In this document: positions 26,647 to 36,004 of the stretch, piece after piece
Layout: each line of letters starts with the position of its first letter
Position numbering within the stretch: position 1 is the first letter of the stretch
Source: Mastigocoleus testarum BC008
GTDB lineage: Bacteria > Cyanobacteriota > Cyanobacteriia > Cyanobacteriales > Nostocaceae
DNA: 64,000 bases
Assembly (NCBI RefSeq): GCF_001456025.1
Contig: NZ_LMTZ01000118.1
Location: 1 to 64,000, forward strand
Direction of reading: 5' to 3'
Program-made: the position numbers and the translations under genes
The notes under the pieces: model-generated
What the model was told of the DNA's origin: nothing
The model's input: the letters and a program-made list of their open reading frames with translations, nothing else
The model's database searches: none

Positions 26647-26847
26647 CTACACCTGTTGTAAATCTATCTCTTCAATTATTTCCAAAGCATAAAAAAGCGC
26701 AGCATCCGCATCGGTAAGCGTGGTACTGCCATTCTCAAGTAGACGCTTATTAACAACTTTCCAGGCATTTGGATGACTTTCCCTGAACTTTGTTAACTGA
26801 TCGAAAACTGAGCGTAAGTCGGTATGCAGATCTTGTTTATTTTCCAT
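26647..26847 (-). CDS. Small hypothetical protein (66 aa)
   Basis: I do not recognise the family. It is a soluble, acidic, helical protein (DLRSVFDQLTKFRESHPNAWKVVNKRLLENG...TDADAALFYALEIIEEIDLQQV). A strong ribosome-binding site, GGAGGGTGAGAG, stands directly before the ATG, one of the best in this window, and supports real translation. It is solitary: repeats lie on its 3' side and a dispersed palindrome on its 5' side. Confidence 0.7.
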   Translation of the reverse strand: MENKQDLHTDLRSVFDQLTKFRESHPNAWKVVNKRLLENGSTTLTDADAALFYALEIIEEIDLQQV

Positions 26848-27236
26848 CTCTCACCCTCCGTTGTTAGCGCGATGTGACCTTTAGCGCATCAAAGTACTGC
26901 GACAACAGGTTATTAGCTTGTGGTCGTAGAGTTCCAAGATGTTATTTTAGGGTAAACATTTTATCCTTCATCTTTATTAAAGGGTATTTTAATGCTTATC
27001 CTCAGCTTTTAATAGCGATAGTTGCATTTTTGTTTCCAAAAGTGCAAATGAATTCTAAAGTAGGGCGTGTTACGGCAAAATAAGGATTTAATGGTTGGAA
27101 TAATTCAGAATTTACCGTAACGCACCATGTTAAGTTGGCGCGTTAGACCTGTTAAATTTATTATTAAAAGTCAGGTATAGTAATGGGTCTAACACACCCT
27201 ACAACAATTTTTTTATTTATAAACACTTTCTCAGAC
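26848..27236. other. Spacer holding dispersed palindromes
   Basis: A spacer of about 390 bases between two minus-strand genes. It contains the second copy of the 8715 repeat and an additional palindrome in which GCGCGTTAGACC (27138-27149) pairs with GGTCTAACACAC (27185-27196). No convincing gene is seen. Confidence 0.5.
27053..27127. repeat. Dispersed palindromic repeat, copy 2
   Basis: It matches 8715-8775 (shared TTCTAAAGTAG, TTACGGCAAAAT, AGGATTTAAT, AATTCA) and ends in a complementary stem (GGCGTGTTACGG with CCGTAACGCACC). The stem sequences of the two copies differ but pairing is kept. Confidence 0.65.
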
Positions 27237-28469
27237 TTAAATCTTTAGAACCTTAGCCACAGTTTGCACATCTTTGTCACCCCTACCAGAACAATTGATC
27301 ACAATACGGGGACTACCTTCTAACTGAGGACAAAGTTTTTCTAAATAAGCAAAAGCATGAGCGGTTTCCAATGCAGGAATAATTCCTTCTAATTCGGATA
27401 CCATTTGAAATGCAGCTAATGCTTCCTTATCAGTAACGCTATAGTACTCAGCACGACCAATATCTTTTAAGTAACTGTGTTCTGGTCCCACACCAGGGTA
27501 ATCCAAACCTGCACTAATGGAATGGGCTTCTAATACTTGTCCATCATCATCTTGGAGCATGTAACTCATTGCTCCTTGGAATACACCAATCCGTCCTTGA
27601 GTTAGAGTTGCTGCATGTTTAGATGTTGCTACACCTTCACCTGCTGCTTCTACACCAATTAACCGCACCGATGGTTCATCAATAAACTCATGAAATAAGC
27701 CGATCGCATTAGAACCGCCACCCACACAAGCAATTAAAATATCAGGTAAACCATTCCATTTTTCAGCAGCTTGGACGCGAGTTTCTTGACCGATAATTGC
27801 ATGGAAATCCCTCACCATCATGGGATAGGGATGAGCACCCGCGACAGAACCAAGAATGTAATGGGTAGTTTCTACATTAGTTACCCAGTCCCTTAGCGCT
27901 TCAGAACATGCATCTTTCAAGGTTCCACTTCCTGCTGATACCGGATTAACTTTAGCTCCCATTAAACGCATGCGAAATACATTTAGGGCTTGACGTTCCA
28001 TGTCATTAATACCCATATGAATTACGCATTCCAAACCAAAACGAGCGCAAACCGTAGCGGTAGCTACTCCATGTTGACCGGCTCCGGTTTCAGCAATAAT
28101 CCGTTTTTTCCCAATGCGTTTTGCTAATAGCACCTGCGCCAAAGCGTTATTAATTTTATGAGCACCAGTATGATTTAAATCTTCACGCTTTAAGTATATT
28201 TGTGCACCTGTACCATCAGATTTAGCATAATGTTGGGTCAAGCGTTCGGCAAAATATAAAGGACTGGGTCTTCCGACATAATCCCGCAATAAATCTTGTA
28301 GTTCTGCTTGAAAACTTGGATCTTGGCGATATTTTTGATAGGCTGCCTCTAGCTCGCTGAGTGCAGGCATCAAAGTTTCAGGAACGTACTTACCACCAAA
28401 TTTTCCAAATCTTCCGTCGTGTTCGGGAAGTTGTTGCGTAGAGGTATTAATATCCGGAGTACTGACCAC
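27237..28469 (-). CDS. trpB: Tryptophan synthase beta subunit
   Basis: The 410-residue length and sequence are typical of TrpB1. The PLP lysine is K105 in LNHTGAHKINNALAQ. The phosphate-binding loop is CVGGGSNAIGLF. GxGQHGVATATV, the EDLNHTGAHK block and the C-terminal NCSGRGDKDV are all present. It catalyses condensation of indole with serine, the last step of tryptophan synthesis, normally with TrpA. No trpA or other trp gene is near, as is usual in cyanobacteria, where trp genes are scattered. It starts with GTG (MVSTPDINTS); AAGGATAT lies shortly upstream. Confidence 0.97.
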   Translation of the reverse strand: MVSTPDINTSTQQLPEHDGRFGKFGGKYVPETLMPALSELEAAYQKYRQDPSFQAELQDLLRDYVGRPSPLYFAERLTQHYAKSDGTGAQIYLKREDLNHTGAHKINNALAQVLLAKRIGKKRIIAETGAGQHGVATATVCARFGLECVIHMGINDMERQALNVFRMRLMGAKVNPVSAGSGTLKDACSEALRDWVTNVETTHYILGSVAGAHPYPMMVRDFHAIIGQETRVQAAEKWNGLPDILIACVGGGSNAIGLFHEFIDEPSVRLIGVEAAGEGVATSKHAATLTQGRIGVFQGAMSYMLQDDDGQVLEAHSISAGLDYPGVGPEHSYLKDIGRAEYYSVTDKEALAAFQMVSELEGIIPALETAHAFAYLEKLCPQLEGSPRIVINCSGRGDKDVQTVAKVLKI

Positions 28470-29393
28470 TAGTTTTATATCCTTTAGTTAATTGTTTATT
28501 GTTGAGACAGCGCGGTCTTGGGAGTTCCCCCCATGAGTGACTGCAAACCCTAAGGCTAATTGGTAATATTTGACTGTTATAGCAATCTTAAATCATTTAT
28601 TTTCAGTAATATTTGAGTATTATTATTTTTAAGTTATTTATTTTGTTTTGTGTTTTGCGTTTTCCACCATTTTGCATTTTAAAATCAATTAAAATATAAA
28701 TAAAATTAACTTACTTCTCAGTAAAATTACTGTTTAGCGATCATCAGTGAGATATGTGACTCTATTTAGACACATCTGTTGGCTGCAAAACGAGTGAAAG
28801 TATAAATACAGAGAAGTATCCGGACAGTAGTAGTAATAAAAGAGAATAAAATTATAGTTGTATTCACTTAAGTTGTTGGACTTATAAAAGGAGTATTCAG
28901 TTAATTTATGCCTTATCCAATTTGGTAATAACTTAATTGTCAAGACTGTTGTCAATATTCTTTTAACTTTATTTCGTACGTGTATAAATTATATATTGGA
29001 GGATTGCAGTCTCAGAAACAAAAGGAAACTATTTTATTTTCTGGGGTCTGGGAAAAACTAGCCTAAGAAAATGTAGCAAAACTAAAGACAGCCAGTTAGT
29101 TATGACTCAAGCTTGTAGCGTATCCTGTTTCTAATAAAATGGTTGGCGATCGCCAAAATTTCTGTAGATGCAATTGCGATAAGTGGGGGTAGAGAATAGA
29201 TAGCAGTTACTATTGAATCCAAGATATTATTCAATCAAGGGAAGTTGATGTATAAAATTTTATGATTTTGTAAAAAGACATAAATTTACTAACCGGGTTT
29301 TACTCAAATACTTTACACAAAATTATTTGCACCGAATAACACTAAATTCACAATACTAAATTAAAAAGTAAAAACTAAAACAAATAATAATAT
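28470..29393. other. Long AT-rich spacer, no gene recognised
   Basis: A 924-base gap between divergent trpB and a histidine kinase. A HIP1 octamer lies at about 29146. A 73-codon open frame exists on the minus strand (28734-28955), but its composition (Tyr/Leu/Asn rich) looks like noise. No repeat or RNA gene stands out. Confidence 0.5.
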
Positions 29394-30857
29394 ATGAATC
29401 TCCATGATTCCCAAGAAGATGAATTAAGGCTAATAAAATTAAACCATCGACTACAAAAAGAGATTGAAACTCGTAAGTTGCTGGAACAAAAGTTGCGCAC
29501 TTCGGAAGCTCAAATGCGTGCCATATTTGAGGCGATGAGTGATATTGTACTTGTGATTAGTATTGACGATGAGCTACTACGAAATGTCGAAATAATACCA
29601 ACTAATAATCTTTGTTTGCATGAATATCAAACAGAATTAGTCACTCAAACAGTAGAGCAATTTTTTCAAGGAGAAAATACTAGAATATGGTTAGAAAAGG
29701 TTGTACAGTCGCTCAACACACAACAAATCGTTAACTTTGATTACAGCTTGTCTTGGGATAATGAGGAATATTGGTTTGCAGCTAGCATTTCCCCAATTTC
29801 CGATTGTCAAGTATTGTGGGTAGCAAGAGATATTAGTGAAAGACAAGCTGCACTAAGGGAACGCAAACGAGTAGAAGAAGCTTTAAAAAAATCGGAAGCA
29901 CAGGAAAGACAAAAAGCGCGGGAATTAGAAAAAACTCTTTCTGAATTAAAAATCGCCCAAGCACAACTTTTACTTTCTGAAAAAATGGCTTCTCTGGGGA
30001 GTTTAGTTGCAGGTATAGCTCACGAAATCAACAATCCTACCAATTTTATCTACGGTAATATTGAACCAGCAAAAAATTATGCTGAAGATTTGCTACAGCT
30101 GATTTCCCTTTACCAGCAGCATTACCCCCAAGCGAATGGAGAAATTAGTAAAAAAATTGAAGAAATCGATTTAGATTTTATTGCTGAAGATTTCTTTGAA
30201 TTGGTCAATTCAATGAATACAGGTGCAATCCGAATTCGTAGAATTGTTGAGTCGTTACGAAAATTTTCCCATTTAGATGAGGCTAACAGACAACTAGTAG
30301 ATATTCATACAGAAATTGATAACACTTTATATTTATTGCAGCATCGGTTACAGCAAACATCCAGTAGTTTTCAAGTTCGTATTCTGAAGAAATATACCGA
30401 ACTCCCAAAAATCGAGTGTTATCCTTCCCAACTGAATCAAGTATTTATGAATGTACTAGTTAATGCGATTGATGCATTAGAAGAAAAAAATCATAAAAAA
30501 GGAAAGTTTGCTCCAAAATTGCTTTTAAGCTCAAATATAGACGATACAGATGTGTCAGTGCAAACAAGTGTAGAAATATCCTCAATTCCTACAATTGTTA
30601 TTTGCACAGAAATTATTAACTCAGCAAAAGTATGTATCCGTATAATTGATAACGGAATTGGAATGACAGAAGAGGTCAAAAAGTGTATATTCGACCCTTT
30701 CTTCAGTACAAAATTAGTTGGGAAGGGTACTGGTATGGGTTTATCGGTTAGCTATCAAATTGTTGTAGAAAATCATCACGGACAATTGCAGTGTGTATCC
30801 ACTCGGGGAGAAGGTACTGAGTTTATTATCACTATTCCGATTGGACAACAACTATAA
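29394..30857 (+). CDS. PAS-domain sensor histidine kinase
   Basis: 487 residues, cytoplasmic. An N-terminal coiled coil (LKLNHRLQKEIETRKLLEQKL) leads to one PAS domain (about 40-155, ending ARDISERQ). A second coiled coil follows, then the H-box GSLVAGIAHEINNPTNFIYGN with phospho-acceptor H210. The HATPase_c domain (about 340-485) has the N box QVFMNVLVNAIDAL, G1 DNGIGM, F box FDPFFSTK and G2 GKGTGMGLS. The H-box and 'NxxNPTNFI' type place it in the HPK4 class common in cyanobacteria. No response regulator adjoins, so its partner is unknown. ATG start with a weak ribosome-binding site. Confidence 0.93.
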   Translation: MNLHDSQEDELRLIKLNHRLQKEIETRKLLEQKLRTSEAQMRAIFEAMSDIVLVISIDDELLRNVEIIPTNNLCLHEYQTELVTQTVEQFFQGENTRIWLEKVVQSLNTQQIVNFDYSLSWDNEEYWFAASISPISDCQVLWVARDISERQAALRERKRVEEALKKSEAQERQKARELEKTLSELKIAQAQLLLSEKMASLGSLVAGIAHEINNPTNFIYGNIEPAKNYAEDLLQLISLYQQHYPQANGEISKKIEEIDLDFIAEDFFELVNSMNTGAIRIRRIVESLRKFSHLDEANRQLVDIHTEIDNTLYLLQHRLQQTSSSFQVRILKKYTELPKIECYPSQLNQVFMNVLVNAIDALEEKNHKKGKFAPKLLLSSNIDDTDVSVQTSVEISSIPTIVICTEIINSAKVCIRIIDNGIGMTEEVKKCIFDPFFSTKLVGKGTGMGLSVSYQIVVENHHGQLQCVSTRGEGTEFIITIPIGQQL

Positions 30858-31331
30858 GTCAGTAAGTACAGTAATTATTTTATTTATCTATTTATTTACT
30901 AATAAGGAAAAATAGGGCATTTAAAACCCTTAATCACTGACGGTATTTACCCTTAATCACCAAAACCCAGTCACAATTGCAACTGGGCTTAAGGCGGAGA
31001 TAAAAAGGAAGTGGGATAGTCCCCATCTGTTACATATAGAACTTCAATATAGAAGGCTAGGAGTTAATTGGATATTTATTACTACTGCCAAAACTAAGTA
31101 GATTCCGGAATATTTGATATTTTTTTTGCATTGTATATTTTGTGTAGTTATATAGCTGAAATTCAAACATAAACGCATATTTAGCCTTATTAATTTACTT
31201 CTTGACTAGTTTATGGTGATTGAGCACTGCATTACTCCAATCCACTCCCAATATTTCAAGATTACATTTAAGTCAGCTGTCAGTGGTGTAATACTAAGTC
31301 TGGGTTAATTACCTCTTTTTAGAATGAGAGA

Positions 31332-31364
31332 GGGAAGTGTGGGAGGTGTGGGAAGTGTGGGGGG
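31332..31364 (+). other. G-quadruplex-type motif (four G-tracts, 6-base loops)
   Basis: Reading GGG-6-GGG-6-GGG-6-GGGGGG, with loops AAGTGT, AGGTGT and AAGTGT, it meets the canonical G3+ with 1-7 base loop rule. It also is a 9-bp tandem repeat (GTGTGGGAR). It stands out in an AT-rich spacer 0.5 kb before the ABC ATPase. Confidence 0.6.
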
Positions 31365-31731
31365 AAATCCCAAAAAATATAAAGGGGGTTTTAAAAATCG
31401 GATTTGGTGTAAGTACTATATAAATTTTGTGTAAGTCTTATTTTTTGCAATTTTACGATTTTTTGGTCCGTGCCCTTGATGTTATAACATGTCGGCTCTG
31501 CGCTATATTAAATATAGTAAAAATAATTTATTAATCATGTAGTAATGTGATAATGCTTTCAAAACTAATCATGAAAAGGCAATGATGCTTTTATAAACTT
31601 GGGAGTAGTTCGAATTGATGGCAAATTTCTATTAATCAAAGTGCCGATCATCAAATCATCTATTAATTAAGTCACTGATGATAAGCAATACAGTTCTTGG
31701 CTCCCATAGTTCCGCTCAATTTCCATTATTC

Positions 31732-31782
31732 GGAAGTATGAGAACTTGGTGATGTTTGGAAGCATGAGAACTTGGCGAATTT
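31732..31782. repeat. 26-bp direct repeat upstream of the ABC ATPase
   Basis: GGAAGTATGAGAACTTGGTG (31732) is followed at once by GGAAGCATGAGAACTTGGCG (31758), with similar tails. The pair ends 100 bases before the ATG, a plausible place for tandem operator sites, but the binding protein is unknown. Confidence 0.6.
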
Positions 31783-31882
31783 GAAACTCAAACTTATATG
31801 AAAAAATAACAGTAATTATTTCGTAAGAAAAAATATTTTACAAAAAAATCTCAAAGAAATATACATATCAAGAAACTATCTA

Positions 31883-32776
31883 ATGAATGCTGCGATAAGT
31901 CTAGAAAACGTCTATAAAACTTACAATAATCGCTCTGTAGTTAAAGATTTATCATTTACTATCGAAAAAGGAGAAATTTTTGGATTACTTGGTCCCAATG
32001 GTGCGGGAAAATCTACTACCATTAGGATGCTCACCACACTTACAAAACCATCCCAAGGACAAATTGAAATTTCTGGTTATGATGTGTTGCGTGACTCGAT
32101 GTTAGTCAAGCAGAGTATTGGAGTTGTATTACAATCCCTTAGCGTCGATGGAGATTTAAGCGTATGGGAAAATATGGAATTTCAAGGACGTTTGCATCAT
32201 ATTCCCAACCCAAAACGACAACGCTTAATTAATCAATGGTTAGAATATGTAGAACTTGGAAGTAGAAGAAATGATTTGGTTAAAACTCTTTCTGGTGGAA
32301 TGAAGCGACGTTTACAAATTGCGAGAGCTTTATTACATCAACCACAAATATTATTTTTGGATGAACCTACTGTAGGTTTAGACCCTCAAACTAGACGGCG
32401 TTTATGGGAAATCATTCAAGGTCTGAATCAACAAGGAATGACAATACTACTGACTACTCATTATATGGATGAAGTAGAATATTTATGTGGAGCCTTTGGC
32501 GTCCGCACAGCCGGGGACAATCGGAAACCTGGGCGAATAGGAATAATGGACAGTGGTAAGTTGATTACTTTGGGGACTTTGCAAGAATTGCGTTCTGAAA
32601 GTGGTGAGGGTCTACTGGTGAAGCAAGTTGGGGAGCATTGGGAATATTTATTTTTCCCCACCTTGCGAGAAGCGAGTAACTATTTGAACCAACAAGAAGA
32701 TAAGACTGGAATGATGGTACGTCCTTCAAATTTAGAAGATATTTTCGTCGAATTAACCGGACGCCAATTAGATTAA
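31883..32776 (+). CDS. ABC-2 type transporter ATP-binding protein (DrrA-like) with in-frame insertion
   Basis: The 297-residue ATPase has Walker A GPNGAGKS (37-44), Q-loop, signature LSGGMKRRL, Walker B ILFLDEPTVGLDP and the switch His in LTTHYMDE. It ends in the C-terminal region typical of DrrA/NodI-type exporters (LEDIFVELTGRQLD). Family members read ..EYLCDRIGIMD; here residues 203-217 (GAFGVRTAGDNRKPG) replace the single Asp, an extra 14 residues. The DNA for these 15 codons (32489-32533) is 30/45 G+C, unlike its surroundings. Frame is intact, so activity may survive. No ABC-2 permease gene adjoins, so its partner is elsewhere. A 15-bp tandem array begins at its stop codon. Confidence 0.9.
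   Translation: MNAAISLENVYKTYNNRSVVKDLSFTIEKGEIFGLLGPNGAGKSTTIRMLTTLTKPSQGQIEISGYDVLRDSMLVKQSIGVVLQSLSVDGDLSVWENMEFQGRLHHIPNPKRQRLINQWLEYVELGSRRNDLVKTLSGGMKRRLQIARALLHQPQILFLDEPTVGLDPQTRRRLWEIIQGLNQQGMTILLTTHYMDEVEYLCGAFGVRTAGDNRKPGRIGIMDSGKLITLGTLQELRSESGEGLLVKQVGEHWEYLFFPTLREASNYLNQQEDKTGMMVRPSNLEDIFVELTGRQLD
32489..32533 (+). repeat. GC-rich 45-bp in-frame insert within the ABC ATPase
   Basis: It begins GGAGCCTTTGGCGTCCGC. Parts (GACGCCAAAGGCT on the reverse strand) resemble GACGCCGTAGGCT near 42424 and the GGAGCCTCTAGC module near 25000, so it may be a fragment of the dispersed repeat family carried into a gene. Origin is inference; the length, frame and composition are seen. Confidence 0.6.
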
Positions 32777-32890
32777 TGTTATTTAGATTAATGTCACTGG
32801 GATTAATATCATCAAGATTAATGTTACTTAAAACAATGTAATTTAGATCGATATCATTTGAATTAATGTCACTTGGACCGTTATCTGCTA
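32771..32890. repeat. Degenerate 15-bp tandem repeat, 8 units
   Basis: Eight consecutive 15-mers of the GATTAATGTTATTTA type run from the last codon and stop of the ABC ATPase toward the convergent TPR gene. The minus strand is open through all units (DINLN-like pentapeptide pattern), but I do not call a gene there. Confidence 0.85.
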
Positions 32891-32899
32891 GATAGATTT

Positions 32900-33586
32900 T
32901 TATGCTCCACCTAGTTCTCTGAGCATAGAATCTACTCGACTGACACCCTCCCATTTTTTCTGGGTTTCGTAAAGACTGAGAGATTTTTTTAATTCCATTA
33001 TTGCCTCTCTAGAACGACCTTGTTTCATTAACATCGCTCCTTTTAATTCATGAGCTTTAGCATTTCTGGGGTCAATTTTCATTGCTTGCTCGAAAGCCCA
33101 CCTAGCATTTTTAAACTCTCTGAGGTTCAATAGAACCGCAGCTAACCCCAGGTAAGCATTAACATTATTGCGGTTTAATTGGATTGCCTTACGGTAGGCT
33201 GTTTTAGCTTTATTGTTATCACCCATATTACCGCTGACATAAGCCAGGGCATAATGATAATCGCTATTATTGGGACTAAGAGCAACAGCACGACGATACG
33301 CTGCTAAAGCTGCAGAAAAATTCCCTTGTTGTGCATATAAGTAGCCTATACCAGAGAAGATACTACCGTTCTTCGGTTCTAATGTTGCAGCTTGTTGATA
33401 AACAGATATTGCACCATTGTAATCACGCGCATTTACCAAACGACGTCCTTCATTAAGTAATTGTCTAACTTGGGAAGTACTCCGTGCTTGAGCCACTAAG
33501 ACTTCTGCGCGAGCAACTGAGGGAATTGTTATCCCAATACTTCCTATAACGAGAATACTTAGCCAAAATGATTTTCGATTATACAC
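32900..33586 (-). CDS. Secreted TPR-repeat protein
   Basis: 228 residues with a signal peptide (MYNRKSFWLSILVIGSIGITIPSVARA, cut likely after ARA), then about five tetratricopeptide repeats from residue ~40 to 215: ALAAYRRAVALSPNNSDYHY, AKTAYRKAIQLNRNNVNAYL and ARWAFEQAMKIDPRNAKAHE are clear units. TPR arrays bind partner proteins, and the export signal puts it in the periplasm or thylakoid lumen. Substrate or partner unknown. It starts with GTG; the upstream 380 bases are shared with the divergent YbjQ gene. Its 3' end faces the 15-bp tandem array. Confidence 0.87.
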   Translation of the reverse strand: MYNRKSFWLSILVIGSIGITIPSVARAEVLVAQARSTSQVRQLLNEGRRLVNARDYNGAISVYQQAATLEPKNGSIFSGIGYLYAQQGNFSAALAAYRRAVALSPNNSDYHYALAYVSGNMGDNNKAKTAYRKAIQLNRNNVNAYLGLAAVLLNLREFKNARWAFEQAMKIDPRNAKAHELKGAMLMKQGRSREAIMELKKSLSLYETQKKWEGVSRVDSMLRELGGA

Positions 33587-33966
33587 AGTAATTTACCTGA
33601 TTCTTATTGCAACTTTTTTCACGAATTCCGTAGTGGCATGTACATTAAAACAAAATTATTCGTTTTTGAAAACTCTATGCGATTACTTTTACAAAAGATT
33701 TATGAAGCATCAATATCCTCACTGATACTCACTTGGTAAATAAAAAAGACTTCCAAGTAAAAAAATTAATTCTCAGAATTCAAATAACCTAAATGCTAAC
33801 GCTCCTCAGACTACATTTATAGCATATCTAAGATCTAAACCTAAAAAGATAAAATACTATACGATTTAACTGGGAAAACTTTTTATTTTTCAAAGAAGTA
33901 AATAGCCAAATAATTTCTAAATGCAAATCCATAAATTAGTCTCTTATTTACTTAGAAGGTAAACCA
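33587..33966. other. Divergent promoter region, no specific site recognised
   Basis: This 380-base AT-rich gap separates the TPR and YbjQ genes. It must contain both promoters. I see no clear dyad or repeat. Confidence 0.45.
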
Positions 33967-34296
33967 ATGATTTTAAGTACAACTGATGTCATTCAAGGAA
34001 AAATTGTCCAGTCATATTTAGGAATAGTAACAGCAGAAGTCGTCTATGGAAGTAATTTTCTTCGTGATTTCTTCGCAGGTATTCGCGATGTTATTGGGGG
34101 ACGTACAGGTAGTTATGAAAAGCTATTTCAAGAAGGTCAACAAAAAGCATTAGACGAATTAAAAGAAAGGGGAAGACGTTTAGGAGCAGATGCAGTTATA
34201 GGTATTGAAATAGATACGGGAACCATAAATGTAGATCAGTCGGGGGTTTTGATGTTAATTACTGCCACAGGAACTGCAGTGAAAATTTCTCAATAA
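33967..34296 (+). CDS. YbjQ family (UPF0145, heavy-metal-binding domain-like) protein
   Basis: The 109-residue protein matches the YbjQ/UPF0145 family along its whole length: ILSTTDVIQGKIVQSYLGIVTAEVVYGSN at the start, then the RDVIGGRTGSYEKLFQEGQQKALDEL helix and the GADAVIGIEIDTG strand. The family forms a small pentameric beta-rich fold; function is not established despite the 'heavy metal binding' label, which rests on distant similarity. ATG start with a GAAGGTA ribosome-binding site. Solitary gene. Confidence 0.9.
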   Translation: MILSTTDVIQGKIVQSYLGIVTAEVVYGSNFLRDFFAGIRDVIGGRTGSYEKLFQEGQQKALDELKERGRRLGADAVIGIEIDTGTINVDQSGVLMLITATGTAVKISQ

Positions 34297-35499
<1,203 letters not shown>

Positions 35500-35760
35500 T
35501 TACCACTTCAAATAAGCAGCTTCACTTCCTTGTTCTTGACGAATTTTGCTATCTTTCTCGAACCAAGCAATTATCTGTGGTGTGGTTAAATCTTTGATTT
35601 CTACACCGTATTCTTCTGCGATATGAGTTAAGACTTTCAAAGATGATATTGTCAGTCGAGTTAAAAATTTTTCTGGTGAAGTAAGCAAAGCTGCGTCAAC
35701 TTTAGCTGACTCTTCCAAACTTAAAAACTGCGTTGATGGTTGTTGCGGTGGTACATTCAT
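35500..35760 (-). CDS. Conserved-type hypothetical protein (86 aa)
   Basis: No named family recognised. It is a soluble, mostly helical protein: LSLEESAKVDAALLTSPEKFLTRLTISSLKVLTHIAEEYGVEIKDLTTPQIIAWFEKDSKIRQEQG. The 'SPEKFLTRLTISSLKVL' core and C-terminal 'AAYLKW' have the even composition of a real protein. The AGGAA ribosome-binding site 6 bases before the ATG is good. It lies about 240 bases downstream of sufR on the same strand, so co-transcription is possible but unproven. Confidence 0.7.
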   Translation of the reverse strand: MNVPPQQPSTQFLSLEESAKVDAALLTSPEKFLTRLTISSLKVLTHIAEEYGVEIKDLTTPQIIAWFEKDSKIRQEQGSEAAYLKW

Positions 35761-36004
35761 AAATTTCCTTGCAAACTCATTCCTGGGAGGCTTAACAATA
35801 TGGTAAATAACAGTATTTCTTAGATTGGCAAAACAGTCAAACTAAGTACGGATGGATAACTATGGATATTTTTGAAGTTTTTGAAGTTTTAAAGCTTTGG
35901 GAGTTTTTAAGGCTTTTGGAATTAATGTAAAAAACTTAATTTGAAAAAGTAAATCTTTAAATCGTTAATTCTTATCTTTTGTTAGCCCTTGTCTTTTTAC
36001 AAGA

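Larger units (their letters stand above)
30858..31882. other. 1-kb spacer with G-rich tract and direct repeats
   Basis: It holds a hairpin CCCAGT/ACTGGG (30966-30987) soon after the kinase stop, a G-quadruplex-type run (31332-31364) and a 26-bp direct repeat (31732-31782), the last two listed separately. No open frame of note. Confidence 0.5.

Noticed and set aside
26874..27083. Plus-strand open frame of 69 codons
   Set aside because: Runs into a dispersed non-coding palindrome and has no start signal.
28734..28955. Minus-strand open frame of 73 codons upstream of trpB
   Set aside because: Composition rich in Tyr, Asn and Leu from AT-rich DNA, no ribosome-binding site, no recognisable family.
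30966..30987. CCCAGT/ACTGGG hairpin as terminator of the histidine kinase
   Set aside because: Only a 6-bp stem with a 10-base loop and no T-run, about 110 bases after the stop; too weak to call.
32565..32954. Minus-strand open frame of 129 codons with DINLN-like pentapeptides
   Set aside because: It is antisense to the ABC ATPase for half its length and its repeats come from the 15-bp array; no start context or homology seen.
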